NCBI RefSeq assembly: GCF_009696615.1 | Contig: NZ_VULO01000007.1 | Span: 102,864 to 166,863 of the forward strand | Reading direction: 5' to 3' | Length of the DNA stretch: 64,000 nt | From: Scrofimicrobium canadense | GTDB lineage: Bacteria > Actinomycetota > Actinomycetes > Actinomycetales > Actinomycetaceae | Shown: positions 16,903 through 25,836 of the stretch, in pieces | Layout: the number at the start of each line of letters is the position of its first letter | Numbering within the stretch: the stretch's first letter is position 1 | Notes under the pieces: generated by a model | Told to the model about the DNA's origin: nothing | The model's input: only the letters and a program-made list of their open reading frames with translations | The model's database searches: none | Position numbers and translations under genes: made by a program

Positions 16903-19900
16903 TCAGCCCACCCCGTTCCGTGACATCAACGCGCCAGAAGACACCGGCCCCAACACTTCCTCAATCTCACCGCGAGCAAGCTCACGGAACCCACCAGCCT
17001 CATCCACAACCAACACAAACTGTCCAGAACGACCACCACGGCCACTAAGCGCAGACGACAACATATCCCACTGTGACCCCGTGAAAACAGGTTCCGGTTT
17101 GCCCGTCCGGTTCTCCACCAAAGTCAACCCTGGCGGCAACAGGCCGCCCCGGTCATATTTCAACCGCCCAAACGTCGGGTTGCCATAGATCGCGGCGTTA
17201 CGTACCACGTCACCAGGTTTGGGGGCGTGCACAATCGAGTTCGCGCCCGTCATGATCGCGATATGATGCGCGGGGTTTCCCCAGAAAGCGACATCCCCCG
17301 CGCGAGGCTGTGCCACGGGCATCGCCACGTTCTGATAGCCTGCCGCCGTCAAACGAGGCACGTTCGTTTTCCCCATCTGCTGGTACGCCCAATACACGAG
17401 GCCCGAACAGTCCAAACCCGGAGGAATCGAACTACCACCCCACACGTAAGGCACACCAAGCGCTTTCCTAGCAGCCGCGACCAGGCCGGTCCCGCCGCCC
17501 GCGATTTTCTCCACCGCTTTCGCGAAAACCGCAGCGTAAGCGCCCGCGATATTGACGAACCCGGCACCTGCAGACTGTCCGAACTGGCCACCACCCGCAC
17601 GATTCGCATACTCACGAGCAGGGTTCGCAACCAACTGGTTGATCGTGTCCTTCGGCCTGTCCAGTGCTTGGAACTGGAAGCCCATCGGACTCGTGTTCAC
17701 CGACCAGCCGTTAGACCCCTTCTTCAGGAAGTCGAGGATGCCACCATTCGCGTAGCCACGATCACCGACACTACCAACACCACGACCCCGCGATTGGTTC
17801 CAAGCGTTGATCGTCGCCGCACCACCGAGCGCTTTGACGACCTCGGGACGGAGAATCCCCTCACCACCCGACAGTCGGAGCCGCCCAAACTGTGGGGAGT
17901 AGAAATCGTAAATATCCCTGCCTGGCGTGTAACCGGGGAGGACGCCACCAGTCGCGTACCCAATCGACCGGACCGCAGGCATATTCGCGGACACACCCAC
18001 AGCCCTCGCAATAGCGTTCACAGCCGAGCGGATACCGTTCATGTAAACCGTGGAGATCACATAGTTGGATGGCCCAGCAGTCCCACTCCTGATCCGACCC
18101 CACGACGAGGACACTGCGCCAGGCACCGCCACGAACGCCGCTTTGATCGCGTTCACAGCCGAGACGAGCGCGCTCTTGAATGAGCCACCCACCCACGTCT
18201 GCAAGCCCCTGAGACTGTTCTGCGTCTGGGATTGCATGAGTTTCGCGGCGTTCGGCACGACCGTTTGGAAGAGGGCCGCGACTTGCGTGAGTTGAGTGGT
18301 CACACCATTCCTGAACGCACCCGACATCATGGAGACTAGCCGCTGCAAAGATGCGATGATCGCGTTCACCTGCTGGCCCACGGCCTGAGCGGTCGCGGTC
18401 ACGCTGTTCTTCAGATTATCCGTCACCGCAGTGATCTGCTTCGATGTTGCGGTCATCGCCGCAACGGACGACGCGCCCTTACCCAGACCACCAGCCAATC
18501 CCGCATCAAGATAGCCACCAATGTCAGCCATGACAGTAGACGGCGAGTGGATACCAAAGAACCCTTTGACGCCGTCGAGGATATTCCCGCCGACACCCTT
18601 GATAGCATCGACCGCGCCGCCCGCCATGTCCTTGATCCCATTGATCAAGCCACCAAGCAGGTCTTTACCCGCTTGGAATAGTTGGGGGATCAAATCGAGG
18701 ACGGCTTGCACCAGTTGGGGACCAAGATCAGCGACCGCTTGGAGGAGCGCGGGGATGATCTCCGGTAGTGCGTCCACAATCGCAGTGAACAGCTCGACCG
18801 CGCCCTGCAAGAGCGTGTCAATCATCGAGATCAGGGTCTCGACGATGACGGGAATCAGGTTCACCACCGCGTCGATCAGTTGGGGGAGGATGATCGGTAA
18901 CGCCTGCACCAGTCCCATGAATAGCTGGACCGCACCGTCAATGAAGACGGGGAGCATGCTGACCAGTGCATCTAGGATCTCGGGCAGCAATGCGTACACC
19001 GCTTCGAGGAGTGGCGGCACAATGAGTAGCAACCCGTCGATGAGTGCCATGAAAAGCTGGAGCGCACCCTCGACGAGCTGAGGGACCAGCGAAATTAGGG
19101 TTTCCACGATCAGGGGCAGTAGGTCGAGAATCCCCTGCACCAGCGGCTCTACGATCCCCATGAGCCCCTGAACGAGCGCCTGGAACAACTCCAGGGCCGC
19201 CGTCACCAGTGTGGGCACCAAACCCAGCAGGACGGGCACCAGCTGGTTCACCAGGCCAATGAGCGCCGAAATCACCGAGGGCAGTACGTCCGAGATAGAC
19301 GAGACGAGCCCCTGGAACAGCGTTACGCCCGCACCAATCAGGATTGGAAGCATTTGTCCCAACTGGGCGACCACCGCGCCAATAATGCTTGTTACGCCCT
19401 GTACCAGGATTGGCAGGTTCGTTGAAATCGCGTTCACTATGTCAGGAATGACATTCACCGAGAACTTGATGATCTGTCGGGTCATCCCGTTGAACAGTTC
19501 GGGGATTTTGCCGAGAATCGTGGTGAACCCGCTCATCATCTGGCCGGGGTCCACATGCGTAAGTGCGAGCAGGCCCGCAGCGGCAATACCAGCGGGCCCG
19601 CCAATCGCGCCCAGCATCTTCGGGAGTGGCCCGAGCAGCCCGGCGAGCGGCCCAAGTTTTGATATGAGTGGCACCAATCCGCCAGCACCGAGCGCGGCGA
19701 ACATTGCACCAGCCGGGGCGAGAGCCGACAAGAGCGGCCCAAACTTACCCTTGAGATTGTCGGACCCGTCCGCGAAAGCATTGAGTTTCCCGGTCACAAA
19801 ATCGAAAGCGGGGCCCAGCTTCTCACCAACCGCGTCACCAACCTTCGACGCAATATCCTCCACCGGACCCAACGCGTTAGTAATCGCCTGAACCAAATCC

Positions 19901-20730
19901 GTCAGCTTCGAGTAGATACCCGTGTAAGACCCGTCATCAAGTTCGAGGCCCTTCCACAAGTTCGCGCCAATACGCGAGATCGACGCACCAGCATTCGCTA
20001 GAGATCCGGGGAGAGTTTTCCCCATTTCTTCAGCAACAGTGCCCGCCGCATCAGACGCTGCCTTCTCAAACGTTGCGAAGTCGATCTTCCCCTCAGACGC
20101 CATTTTCTTGACCTCATCAGTGGTGACGCCAAGATTGGTAGCCAACGCCTGATAGATAGGAATACCACGGTCAGCAAGCTGATTCAGGTTCTCCGTGTAC
20201 GCCTTACCCGTGGCAGCAACCTTGTTGAAGATAGCCCCCATATCCTCCATCGACCCACCGGACGCGGCAGCAGCGTTAGCCACAGTTTTTAGGGTGGCTT
20301 CCAACTGTTGTCCGGGTTTGATTCCAGCAGCGACAGCCCCAGCAGCCGTCGTAGCAGCAGCATCCAACCCAAACGACGTGCCCTTCACAGCAGCGGTCGC
20401 GTTCTTCATAATCGCCGCCGTGGAATCCGCGTCATTCCCCAGGCCACGCAGTTTCGCCTTAGCCGTGTCAATCGCGTTCAAACGCCCGAGGCCCTTAGTG
20501 AGCGCCGCCCCCATAGCAACCCCGCCAGCAGCCACCACGGTAGTAGCCGCAGCGGTAGCAGCCTTCACACCAGCGTTGAGAGCACGACCCCACCTAGACC
20601 CCGCCTGACCACCAGCCTTATCAGCAGCGGCAGTTACAGCACCAAACTCCCTAGCAATATTCCCCTGAGCGCCCTTCATACTGGGAACCAGGCTGATATA
20701 CGCCACGGCGATTTCCTGGCCTGACGCCAT
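16903..20730 (-). CDS. Tail tape measure protein with NlpC/P60 peptidase domain
   Basis: At 1,275 residues it is the largest gene of the prophage. An N-terminal tape-measure domain is followed by a long hydrophobic repetitive helical region (about 380-690, LLPLIVETLISLVP type repeats). Near the C-terminus is an NlpC/P60 domain: Cys1108 in GLDCSGLVYWAY, a His in HHIAIM (about 1155) and a third polar residue near VHAPKPG. It sets tail length, and the peptidase would open peptidoglycan during DNA entry. It lies directly after the frameshifted tail chaperone genes, as in other siphophages. Confidence 0.93.
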   Translation of the reverse strand: MASGQEIAVAYISLVPSMKGAQGNIAREFGAVTAAADKAGGQAGSRWGRALNAGVKAATAAATTVVAAGGVAMGAALTKGLGRLNAIDTAKAKLRGLGNDADSTAAIMKNATAAVKGTSFGLDAAATTAAGAVAAGIKPGQQLEATLKTVANAAAASGGSMEDMGAIFNKVAATGKAYTENLNQLADRGIPIYQALATNLGVTTDEVKKMASEGKIDFATFEKAASDAAGTVAEEMGKTLPGSLANAGASISRIGANLWKGLELDDGSYTGIYSKLTDLVQAITNALGPVEDIASKVGDAVGEKLGPAFDFVTGKLNAFADGSDNLKGKFGPLLSALAPAGAMFAALGAGGLVPLISKLGPLAGLLGPLPKMLGAIGGPAGIAAAGLLALTHVDPGQMMSGFTTILGKIPELFNGMTRQIIKFSVNVIPDIVNAISTNLPILVQGVTSIIGAVVAQLGQMLPILIGAGVTLFQGLVSSISDVLPSVISALIGLVNQLVPVLLGLVPTLVTAALELFQALVQGLMGIVEPLVQGILDLLPLIVETLISLVPQLVEGALQLFMALIDGLLLIVPPLLEAVYALLPEILDALVSMLPVFIDGAVQLFMGLVQALPIILPQLIDAVVNLIPVIVETLISMIDTLLQGAVELFTAIVDALPEIIPALLQAVADLGPQLVQAVLDLIPQLFQAGKDLLGGLINGIKDMAGGAVDAIKGVGGNILDGVKGFFGIHSPSTVMADIGGYLDAGLAGGLGKGASSVAAMTATSKQITAVTDNLKNSVTATAQAVGQQVNAIIASLQRLVSMMSGAFRNGVTTQLTQVAALFQTVVPNAAKLMQSQTQNSLRGLQTWVGGSFKSALVSAVNAIKAAFVAVPGAVSSSWGRIRSGTAGPSNYVISTVYMNGIRSAVNAIARAVGVSANMPAVRSIGYATGGVLPGYTPGRDIYDFYSPQFGRLRLSGGEGILRPEVVKALGGAATINAWNQSRGRGVGSVGDRGYANGGILDFLKKGSNGWSVNTSPMGFQFQALDRPKDTINQLVANPAREYANRAGGGQFGQSAGAGFVNIAGAYAAVFAKAVEKIAGGGTGLVAAARKALGVPYVWGGSSIPPGLDCSGLVYWAYQQMGKTNVPRLTAAGYQNVAMPVAQPRAGDVAFWGNPAHHIAIMTGANSIVHAPKPGDVVRNAAIYGNPTFGRLKYDRGGLLPPGLTLVENRTGKPEPVFTGSQWDMLSSALSGRGGRSGQFVLVVDEAGGFRELARGEIEEVLGPVSSGALMSRNGVG

Positions 20731-20742
20731 AACGCCCCCCTC

Positions 20743-21470
20743 TCACATGCTGGATTGGAGGGCTTCACTCATAGCCCCGTACCTCTCAATAAATTTCTTG
20801 GCGCGACGATCCTCCGCCGCAGAACGCTCAGCAGCCCGCTCCAAATGCCCCCACTCAGGCGGCTTCGGAAGCGGCACATCCTTCGGGTTCTTGTTGAACC
20901 CCTCCTGGAACTGTTGGATTGCGTGTCGCACCATCAACGCCGCATGCGCCTCAGTGCTCCACGCCAACTCGCCGCCCTGAGCCCGCCAAGTCGCCGCGCC
21001 CGGTGGTAGCCCAAACAGGAGCACCGAGAACCGGCGGAGAGTCAAACGCCCCGAGAAAATATCACCCAAATGAATCCGGTAATAGTGTTGAAAATCGGCT
21101 TCAATCTCGGGGCAACGAGTCCCTAATAAGGTGAGGGCTGGCGCTATTTTCCCGCGCCCAACGCCTCCACCAGTTCGTTTACCATCTCCATAGCTGAAGA
21201 CAGTTTCGGATTCCCAGCCGGTGACTTCTCACATGTCGCCAGAAGCCGCGACAACTTAGCCCTATCGGGAATGAGAGCGTTCAAAACACCAAACGGCATA
21301 CCGCTACTTAACTGCTCCATCAGCGTGTAATCGTCCAACACCTCCGGGTCAATCGCTAAGACTTCCCCACGAAAATCAATGGTGACCTTCTTACCAGTAG
21401 CCTCCGCTTCCAACGCTTTCACCGCGTCCGTCTTGGTCGTAGTAGTTTTCTTTGTTGCCTGAGTAGCCAC
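20743..21470 (-). CDS. Tail assembly chaperone fusion (GT type) made by -1 frameshift
   Basis: The first ORF (21470-21144) ends in GCG GGA AAA TAG. The heptamer GGGAAAA (21153-21147) is in the exact phase for a -1 slip (G GGA AAA). After the slip the reading continues ALTLLGTRCPEIEADF and HYYRIHLGDIFSG into the ORF ending at 20743. That second ORF has no ribosome-binding site at its only start-like codon (TTG at 21069), so it should exist only as the fused C-terminal part. This matches the lambda G/GT logic. The fusion protein should load tail tube subunits on the tape measure protein. Confidence 0.8.
21144..21470 (-). CDS. Tail assembly chaperone (G type, non-shifted product)
   Basis: A 108-residue protein, MATQATKKTTTTKTDAVKAL, then a helical core (TIDFRGEVLAIDPEVLDDYTLMEQLSSG region). 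It lies between the major tail protein and the tape measure gene, the conserved slot of gpG-like chaperones. It ends right after the slippery heptamer and shares its sequence with the longer fusion. It acts in the cytoplasm during tail assembly and is not expected in the virion. Confidence 0.82.
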   Translation of the reverse strand: MATQATKKTTTTKTDAVKALEAEATGKKVTIDFRGEVLAIDPEVLDDYTLMEQLSSGMPFGVLNALIPDRAKLSRLLATCEKSPAGNPKLSSAMEMVNELVEALGAGK

Positions 21471-21515
21471 GCTTCCTCCAAAGTCAAAAGTTCAAATGAC
21501 GGTCAATAGTTAGAT

Positions 21516-21546
21516 GGTGGCTGGAGATGACCACGCCCCAGCCACC
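21516..21546 (-). terminator. Strong hairpin after the major tail protein gene
   Basis: GGTGGCTGG (21516-21524) and CCAGCCACC (21538-21546) form a perfect 9-bp stem with a 13-base loop between the major tail gene and the chaperone gene. There is no clear T-run, so it may be an attenuator or an mRNA-stability element keeping tail protein levels high. Confidence 0.45.
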
Positions 21547-21553
21547 AAACTCT

Positions 21554-22120
21554 TTACGACGCTTTCAGCGCGTCGTCCCCCTGCGAGTACAGGAAATAGT
21601 CACCAATGATTTCGACGGTCACGTTGTAGCCCGTGATTTCCTCACGGCCAATCGTGATCTCCTGGCGTTCTGTGATCTCCCCGTGGGGAATGTGCAGGAG
21701 CCACTTCACGTCACCATCGAACAGGCCAAGCAGGAACTGTCGTTTCTCGATCTGCCGGGCACCCTTGAGTGTGCTCTTAGTGACCCCGCCCGTAGTGGTC
21801 GCGTCGCCACGGCTCAATGCGAGTCCCAGTGATAGGGCCGTCGATTCCAGCATTTGGAAAGCAAACGACGTTTCTGAGCTGGTGATCGCCGTTCGGACAA
21901 CACGGCCACCCTGGAAGCCCTTCAGCTTCGCGACCTCATCGGTGGGTGTGAGCGTGAACCCGTCCGGGTGAATCCACCCGACCTCAACAAAAGGAGCGGG
22001 GGCCGCCGCGCTGATCGACTCAGGCGCGGTAAACGCCGCGTCCAAATCCGCGACCGCCACATAATCGTCGTCTGAACCGAACAGGCGTGCGTTATCCGCA
22101 TTTACTTGTGCTAGCGCCAT
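21554..22120 (-). CDS. Major tail protein
   Basis: This 188-residue protein opens with MALAQVNADNARLFGSDDDY and continues with beta-rich sequence (FVEVGWIHPDGFTLTP, FQGGRVVRTAITSSETSFAFQ, REEITGYNVTVEIIGD), the pattern of actinophage tail-tube proteins. It sits between the head-tail connector genes and the tail chaperones and has its own leader flanked by hairpins, in keeping with a highly expressed structural gene. It polymerises into the tail tube. Confidence 0.85.
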   Translation of the reverse strand: MALAQVNADNARLFGSDDDYVAVADLDAAFTAPESISAAAPAPFVEVGWIHPDGFTLTPTDEVAKLKGFQGGRVVRTAITSSETSFAFQMLESTALSLGLALSRGDATTTGGVTKSTLKGARQIEKRQFLLGLFDGDVKWLLHIPHGEITERQEITIGREEITGYNVTVEIIGDYFLYSQGDDALKAS

Positions 22121-22151
22121 AATGAGTTCCTTTCACTCGTGTCTTGCGCAT

Positions 22152-22183
22152 AAAAATGCGCCTAACCGACTCTCGGTAGGCGC
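22152..22183 (-). terminator. Terminator-like hairpin before the major tail gene
   Basis: On the minus strand GCGCCTA pairs with TAGGCGC (arms ending at 22183 and 22158) and is followed by ATTTTTA (22157-22151). It lies between the connector genes and the major tail protein gene and probably lowers read-through. Confidence 0.6.
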
Positions 22184-22197
22184 TAGAAAAACTGTGT

Positions 22198-22575
22198 TTA
22201 GGCGAGTCCCCGTATGTGAAACTCAAACGTGGAGCGAACCCGATAAAACGGGTCACTGCTCAGGCTTGCATCCTCCGGGTTCAGCACCTCGCGGACCCCG
22301 TAGATGAAGTAGGGACCGACCTGTGAGCGTGGCTTCGACCAGTGCTCACGCACCTGGCGGAGCATGTCCCACGCCCGCTTCTTCGACTGGGAGAGGACCG
22401 TGAACTGGAGCCACGGATTATCGGAGCGACCGAGGCTGGTCATGCCGCCACCAACACGCTCCACGATCACGAGGCCGTTGCTTGGTATGCCGTCCTTGTC
22501 TTGTGGTTCCTGCCCGGCGTAGCCACAACCCAGGATGGGGGCGACGGATTGGCCAGCGGCGTCGATCAAATCCAC
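22198..22575 (-). CDS. Probable tail terminator or tail-completion protein
   Basis: A 125-residue protein with IVERVGGGMTSLGRSDNPWLQFTV and a C-terminal FYRVRSTFEFHIRG strand, as in small neck proteins of HK97-like phages. It is the last of the four genes between the capsid and the major tail protein, the usual slot of the tail terminator. It starts with GTG overlapping the upstream gene by one base. Confidence 0.6.
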   Translation of the reverse strand: MDLIDAAGQSVAPILGCGYAGQEPQDKDGIPSNGLVIVERVGGGMTSLGRSDNPWLQFTVLSQSKKRAWDMLRQVREHWSKPRSQVGPYFIYGVREVLNPEDASLSSDPFYRVRSTFEFHIRGLA

Positions 22576-22838
22576 TACCCACCCCCAAGAGCCCTACCGA
22601 GCCGATTCTCTCTGGCCTGCGCTTGCTTTGCCGCCCGTGTCTCCGGATAGATACGGACGCCGGGACGATTCTGACGCTGCTCCATCCGTTTCACATCAAA
22701 ACCGGGACCAGCACGACTAGCGATCTTCCGACCCTCCGACTCAAGCAAGGCAAGCATCTTCGGGTTGCTCCTCTGATCCTTCAAGAACTGGCCGATCCCA
22801 GGCTTGTTCAGTTCGATGCGAACCTTTGAGATAGCCAT
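22575..22838 (-). CDS. Head-tail neck protein, HK97 gp10-like slot
   Basis: An 87-residue basic protein (MAISKVRIELNKPGIGQFL, then IASRAGPGFDVKR) resembling small neck proteins whose short motif 'LLrS..v...l...a..ia..aG' recurs in HK97-type phages. It starts immediately after the previous stop. The role is inferred from position and the weak motif. Confidence 0.6.
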   Translation of the reverse strand: MAISKVRIELNKPGIGQFLKDQRSNPKMLALLESEGRKIASRAGPGFDVKRMEQRQNRPGVRIYPETRAAKQAQARENRLGRALGGG

Positions 22839-23183
22839 CTACTTCTTCCCGTCCCAACGCTTCAACATGACCTCAATGTGGGAGAGTTCCCCGGTCGGAC
22901 TGTTCTGCTCGGACGGTTCACCGATGATTTCCCACACGCGGCCAAGGTGCCTGATCCTGTCGGTGCCACGAACGTCTGTACCTGGGGGCATGAACATTTG
23001 CCTTGCCCCGGCGACTACCTCGGTCCCGTTGATTGTTTCCACACCGGACAATGCGTAATCCGTGCAGCCCGGAACCTCGATTTCAGTTACGTCATCCCAA
23101 TCGACAACAGTTTGCCCCCACTCCGTAGTAGACCCAGGGCGGAGGATAACCGGGGTCTGAGTTGCAAAAGAAACAGTCAACAT
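22839..23183 (-). CDS. Head-closure-like protein
   Basis: The start is taken as ATG 23183 (MLTVSFATQTPVILRPG), with GGGGTG upstream; a longer ORF to 23273 would overlap the previous gene by 80 bp without need. It is 114 residues. The beta-rich sequence with 'VPGCTDYALSGVETINGTEVV' and 'RIRHLGRVWEIIGEP' is typical of head-closure or stopper proteins between the connector and tail terminator genes. Confidence 0.6.
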   Translation of the reverse strand: MLTVSFATQTPVILRPGSTTEWGQTVVDWDDVTEIEVPGCTDYALSGVETINGTEVVAGARQMFMPPGTDVRGTDRIRHLGRVWEIIGEPSEQNSPTGELSHIEVMLKRWDGKK

Positions 23184-23191
23184 GAGCACCC

Positions 23192-23764
23192 CTATGGCAT
23201 TATTTGGAGCCGGTAAGGCTTCATCATCTCCAGCATCGACTCCGACCACGCCATACCCTGCGCAGTACCCCACGACACGGAAATCTGACCAGCCTGCTCC
23301 CTCGTCCTACCCATTGGGGAGGCGAGCGCAAACCTGGCCACCTGCGACGCGATAGCCGACAGGTCCGGCACATAGTCGTACCCATGTCGCAACGTGACCT
23401 CCACGCTCCGGTACCGTTTCGGGAACCGCTTCCCATGCAGTTCCAGCAGCCCAGCCACGGACCAAGAAAACTGATCCGCTGACACGGGGACACCGCTGAC
23501 CTTCACCTCCAGCACGTCCACGACATGCTGGGACGGGAGTCGCAGCACCGAGCCGCCGCTGCCGTCCACCGTGATCGTCTCCTCAATCACCGGGGCAACA
23601 TGCCACCGGCAATACCGACGCACAGCCGCCGAAGCCGCATCACACGCGACATCAAGACGAGGATCACCCGCTTTCAACTGACCGCCCGAATCGGCGACAA
23701 CGGCTTGAGGCGTGACCAGCAGCGGTAACTTTTCCTCCCCAACAACAGGATCAATAACACGCAT
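23192..23764 (-). CDS. Head-tail connector protein (gp6-like)
   Basis: A 190-residue protein from ATG 23764. It contains 'DPRLDVACDAASAAVRRYCRWHV' (helix that packs in the connector ring) and 'HGYDYVPDLSAIASQVARFAL', features of HK97 gp6-like adaptor proteins. It follows the capsid gene and a 49-residue ORF. It should form the ring joining portal and head-closure proteins. Confidence 0.72.
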   Translation of the reverse strand: MRVIDPVVGEEKLPLLVTPQAVVADSGGQLKAGDPRLDVACDAASAAVRRYCRWHVAPVIEETITVDGSGGSVLRLPSQHVVDVLEVKVSGVPVSADQFSWSVAGLLELHGKRFPKRYRSVEVTLRHGYDYVPDLSAIASQVARFALASPMGRTREQAGQISVSWGTAQGMAWSESMLEMMKPYRLQIMP

Positions 23765-23783
23765 AACCGGACACGCCCCCAAC

Positions 23784-23933
23784 CTATCTAACTGACTTAT
23801 TAGCAGGCGCTTTCCGCGCCTTATTCTCAGGCTTCGGAGCCACCTTCACCTCAACAAGAACCGCACCCTCCGGCGCCTCATCCTCATCGAACTGATACGT
23901 GCCACCCGCGAAAACGTATTCTTTGAGAGCCAC
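23784..23933 (-). CDS. Small conserved-looking structural-cluster protein
   Basis: A 49-residue ORF fills exactly the gap between the capsid stop (23936) and the connector gene. GTG at 23933 is preceded by GGAGGACTAACC inside the capsid gene end. The sequence is ALKEYVFAGGTYQFDEDEAP then a Lys/Ala-rich tail. Spacing and ribosome-binding site make it convincing. It may be a capsid decoration or head-assembly factor; nothing shows which. Confidence 0.62.
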   Translation of the reverse strand: MALKEYVFAGGTYQFDEDEAPEGAVLVEVKVAPKPENKARKAPANKSVR

Positions 23934-23935
23934 GG

Positions 23936-25135
23936 TTAGTCCTCCGACACGGTGATCTTCACGAACGCCGCAGGCTTACGAACCGCCAACGCGACCCGTT
24001 CAGTCGCGCGAACCGTCACCAAGCCCTTAGTGAAATCCGCCTGGTCCGAGTTAGTGGCCTCCACACGCACACCACCCTTACGGTATACAGTCGCACCAGC
24101 ATTGAACGCGCCAACCACAGGCGCACCCACAGCCACAGCAGGGCTAACGACAGTGCGCAAACCCCAAACAGACGGCTGAGCGACAATGCCACCCTGCCCA
24201 TACTGCCCAGCGAACATGCCACCACCGTAATACTGCCCGTTGGCATCCTTAGCAAGCCTCAGCCCCTCATAGTCGGCAGGATTGATCACCAACGCGTCAG
24301 CGTTCAGGCCCGTAGCGTTAGAAATACGCGTCATAGACTTGAAGATTTCATCAGCCAAACCATCCGCGACGGTAGAAGCCGTCTGCAAACCCGAACGATT
24401 CAGCAGACCCAACAGGTTGGTGCCGGTTCCATTTCCGGACAACAGTTGGGCTTCCTCAACCAGCGACAGGTCATACAGTAGCCGCCCGTCAATCTCGGAA
24501 ACAACATAATCCAGATCTTCCAACATCTCGTCCGAGAGCTTGATGAACCCAGCGATCTTCGACAACGCATCAGTGACCTGCGTGGGGTCCTTATAGTGGA
24601 GTTGCCCCATTTGTCCGGCCTCGCCAACAGTGGCGAAGTCGCCCTCACGCGCACCTTCCACGAAGTAAGTGATTGCCTGCCCACCAATTTGTCCCTGACC
24701 GAACAGTCCGGTAATGGTGGGACGCCGGTAGGCTTGCACGATGGTGCGGTCAACGTCGGTCAGGATGTCACGGAACGCGCCCGTAGGCCCTCCGGTAACC
24801 TGCGAGTCGTCAGCAGCCTTGAACTCAGGAGCCGACACACTGCCGTGACGGCCCTTGAGCTGACGCAGCTCTTCACCGACAGTCTTACGAACATGCTCAC
24901 CCAGCGACTTCGCCTGCACCTCGGGCGAGCCATTTTCAATGCCCACTCCATCTGATAGTGAGTCGAGCGCGGCCTTCGCTGCTTTCGCGTTAGCGATCCG
25001 CTCATCCAACGCCTTCACGTTGTCGGCGGCGTCCTGAGCTGCCTTGATCGTCTCATCTGTAGGGTCCGCCTCCATAGCGGCCTTAGCGTTCTGCGCGGCT
25101 TCGAGTGCTGCCGCGCGCTGTGCCTTCAGGTTCAT
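23936..25135 (-). CDS. Major capsid protein, HK97 family
   Basis: A 399-residue protein with an N-terminal coiled-coil scaffolding (delta) domain (about 1-110, Ala/Lys/Glu-rich), then the HK97 fold. Landmarks are GAFRDILTDVDRTIVQAYRRP, 'GFIKLSDEMLEDLDYVVSEID', 'LINRSGLQ'-type and 'VINPADYEGLRLAKDANG' blocks. It forms the icosahedral shell; the delta domain is normally cut off by the adjacent prohead protease. The gene overlaps the protease gene by 4 bp. Confidence 0.95.
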   Translation of the reverse strand: MNLKAQRAAALEAAQNAKAAMEADPTDETIKAAQDAADNVKALDERIANAKAAKAALDSLSDGVGIENGSPEVQAKSLGEHVRKTVGEELRQLKGRHGSVSAPEFKAADDSQVTGGPTGAFRDILTDVDRTIVQAYRRPTITGLFGQGQIGGQAITYFVEGAREGDFATVGEAGQMGQLHYKDPTQVTDALSKIAGFIKLSDEMLEDLDYVVSEIDGRLLYDLSLVEEAQLLSGNGTGTNLLGLLNRSGLQTASTVADGLADEIFKSMTRISNATGLNADALVINPADYEGLRLAKDANGQYYGGGMFAGQYGQGGIVAQPSVWGLRTVVSPAVAVGAPVVGAFNAGATVYRKGGVRVEATNSDQADFTKGLVTVRATERVALAVRKPAAFVKITVSED

Positions 25136-25836
25136 TTTGAACTCTCCATTTCTGCCCCTCCTAGGGCGTCGATTTGTTTACTTAGTCGCGCGACAACCTC
25201 ACCTAGTGACTTACTCGCGGCCTCACCCTGATCGGGATTGCCAGCTTCGGGAGCCTCGTCTGGCTTGCTGTCCACTTCCACCCCATCGGTGGCAAGATTC
25301 TGTGCCGCTAATTCTTTGAGCGCGGCGACTTCTTCCGCAGTGAAACGGTCAGCGACCGACTTCACCACGTCGATCGAGGTGTCACTGTTCGCACCTTGCG
25401 GAACAATGCTGACCTCGAAAAGGTTGAGTTTGCGCAGTTCTCGAACCTGTTTCCCGTCCTCCGTGATCGTCGCCGCATCATCGATGTCGAACGCAAACGA
25501 CATCTCGTTGACCATCCGCTCCTTCAAGAGCCGATGAACCTTCAGCGACGTTGGATCATCATCGAAAAACTCACCTGTGACCTTCAGGCCGTGGTCATCC
25601 TCAACAATGTCAACGACCTTAGCGACGTAAGAGCCAGGATCATATTGGTCGTGCAGCCAAAGCACCGGTATTGTCTTGCCAGACTCAGCCCACGCCTTCA
25701 GCGACTCAGTAAACGCCCCCTTAGCGACCACATCCCCATACGAATCTGGGGTGCGTGTCCAAGTGGACGCATATCCCGTGAATGATAAAGGCCCCGACTC
25801 TGCCGGGGCCACCTTGAACGCTTTTGTGAGCCTCAT
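25132..25836 (-). CDS. Prohead protease, HK97 family (S78-like)
   Basis: Start taken as ATG 25836 (MRLTKAFKV) in an ATGA overlap with the upstream gene. It is 234 residues. The N-terminal protease domain shows FTGYASTW, 'DSYGDVVAKGAF', VLWLHDQYDP (catalytic His region) and 'NEMSFAFDI' (Ser region). The C-terminal quarter is Glu/Ala-rich. It matures the capsid by removing delta domains. The position between portal and capsid genes is canonical. Confidence 0.9.
   Translation of the reverse strand: MRLTKAFKVAPAESGPLSFTGYASTWTRTPDSYGDVVAKGAFTESLKAWAESGKTIPVLWLHDQYDPGSYVAKVVDIVEDDHGLKVTGEFFDDDPTSLKVHRLLKERMVNEMSFAFDIDDAATITEDGKQVRELRKLNLFEVSIVPQGANSDTSIDVVKSVADRFTAEEVAALKELAAQNLATDGVEVDSKPDEAPEAGNPDQGEAASKSLGEVVARLSKQIDALGGAEMESSK

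Noticed and set aside
17227..18183. 318-residue plus-strand ORF
   Set aside because: It is antisense to the tape measure gene, low in complexity (Arg/Thr/His-rich) and has no ribosome site; it mirrors GC-rich codon bias.
19211..19891. 226-residue plus-strand ORF
   Set aside because: Antisense shadow of the repetitive part of the tape measure gene, with Ser/Pro/Ala-rich composition.
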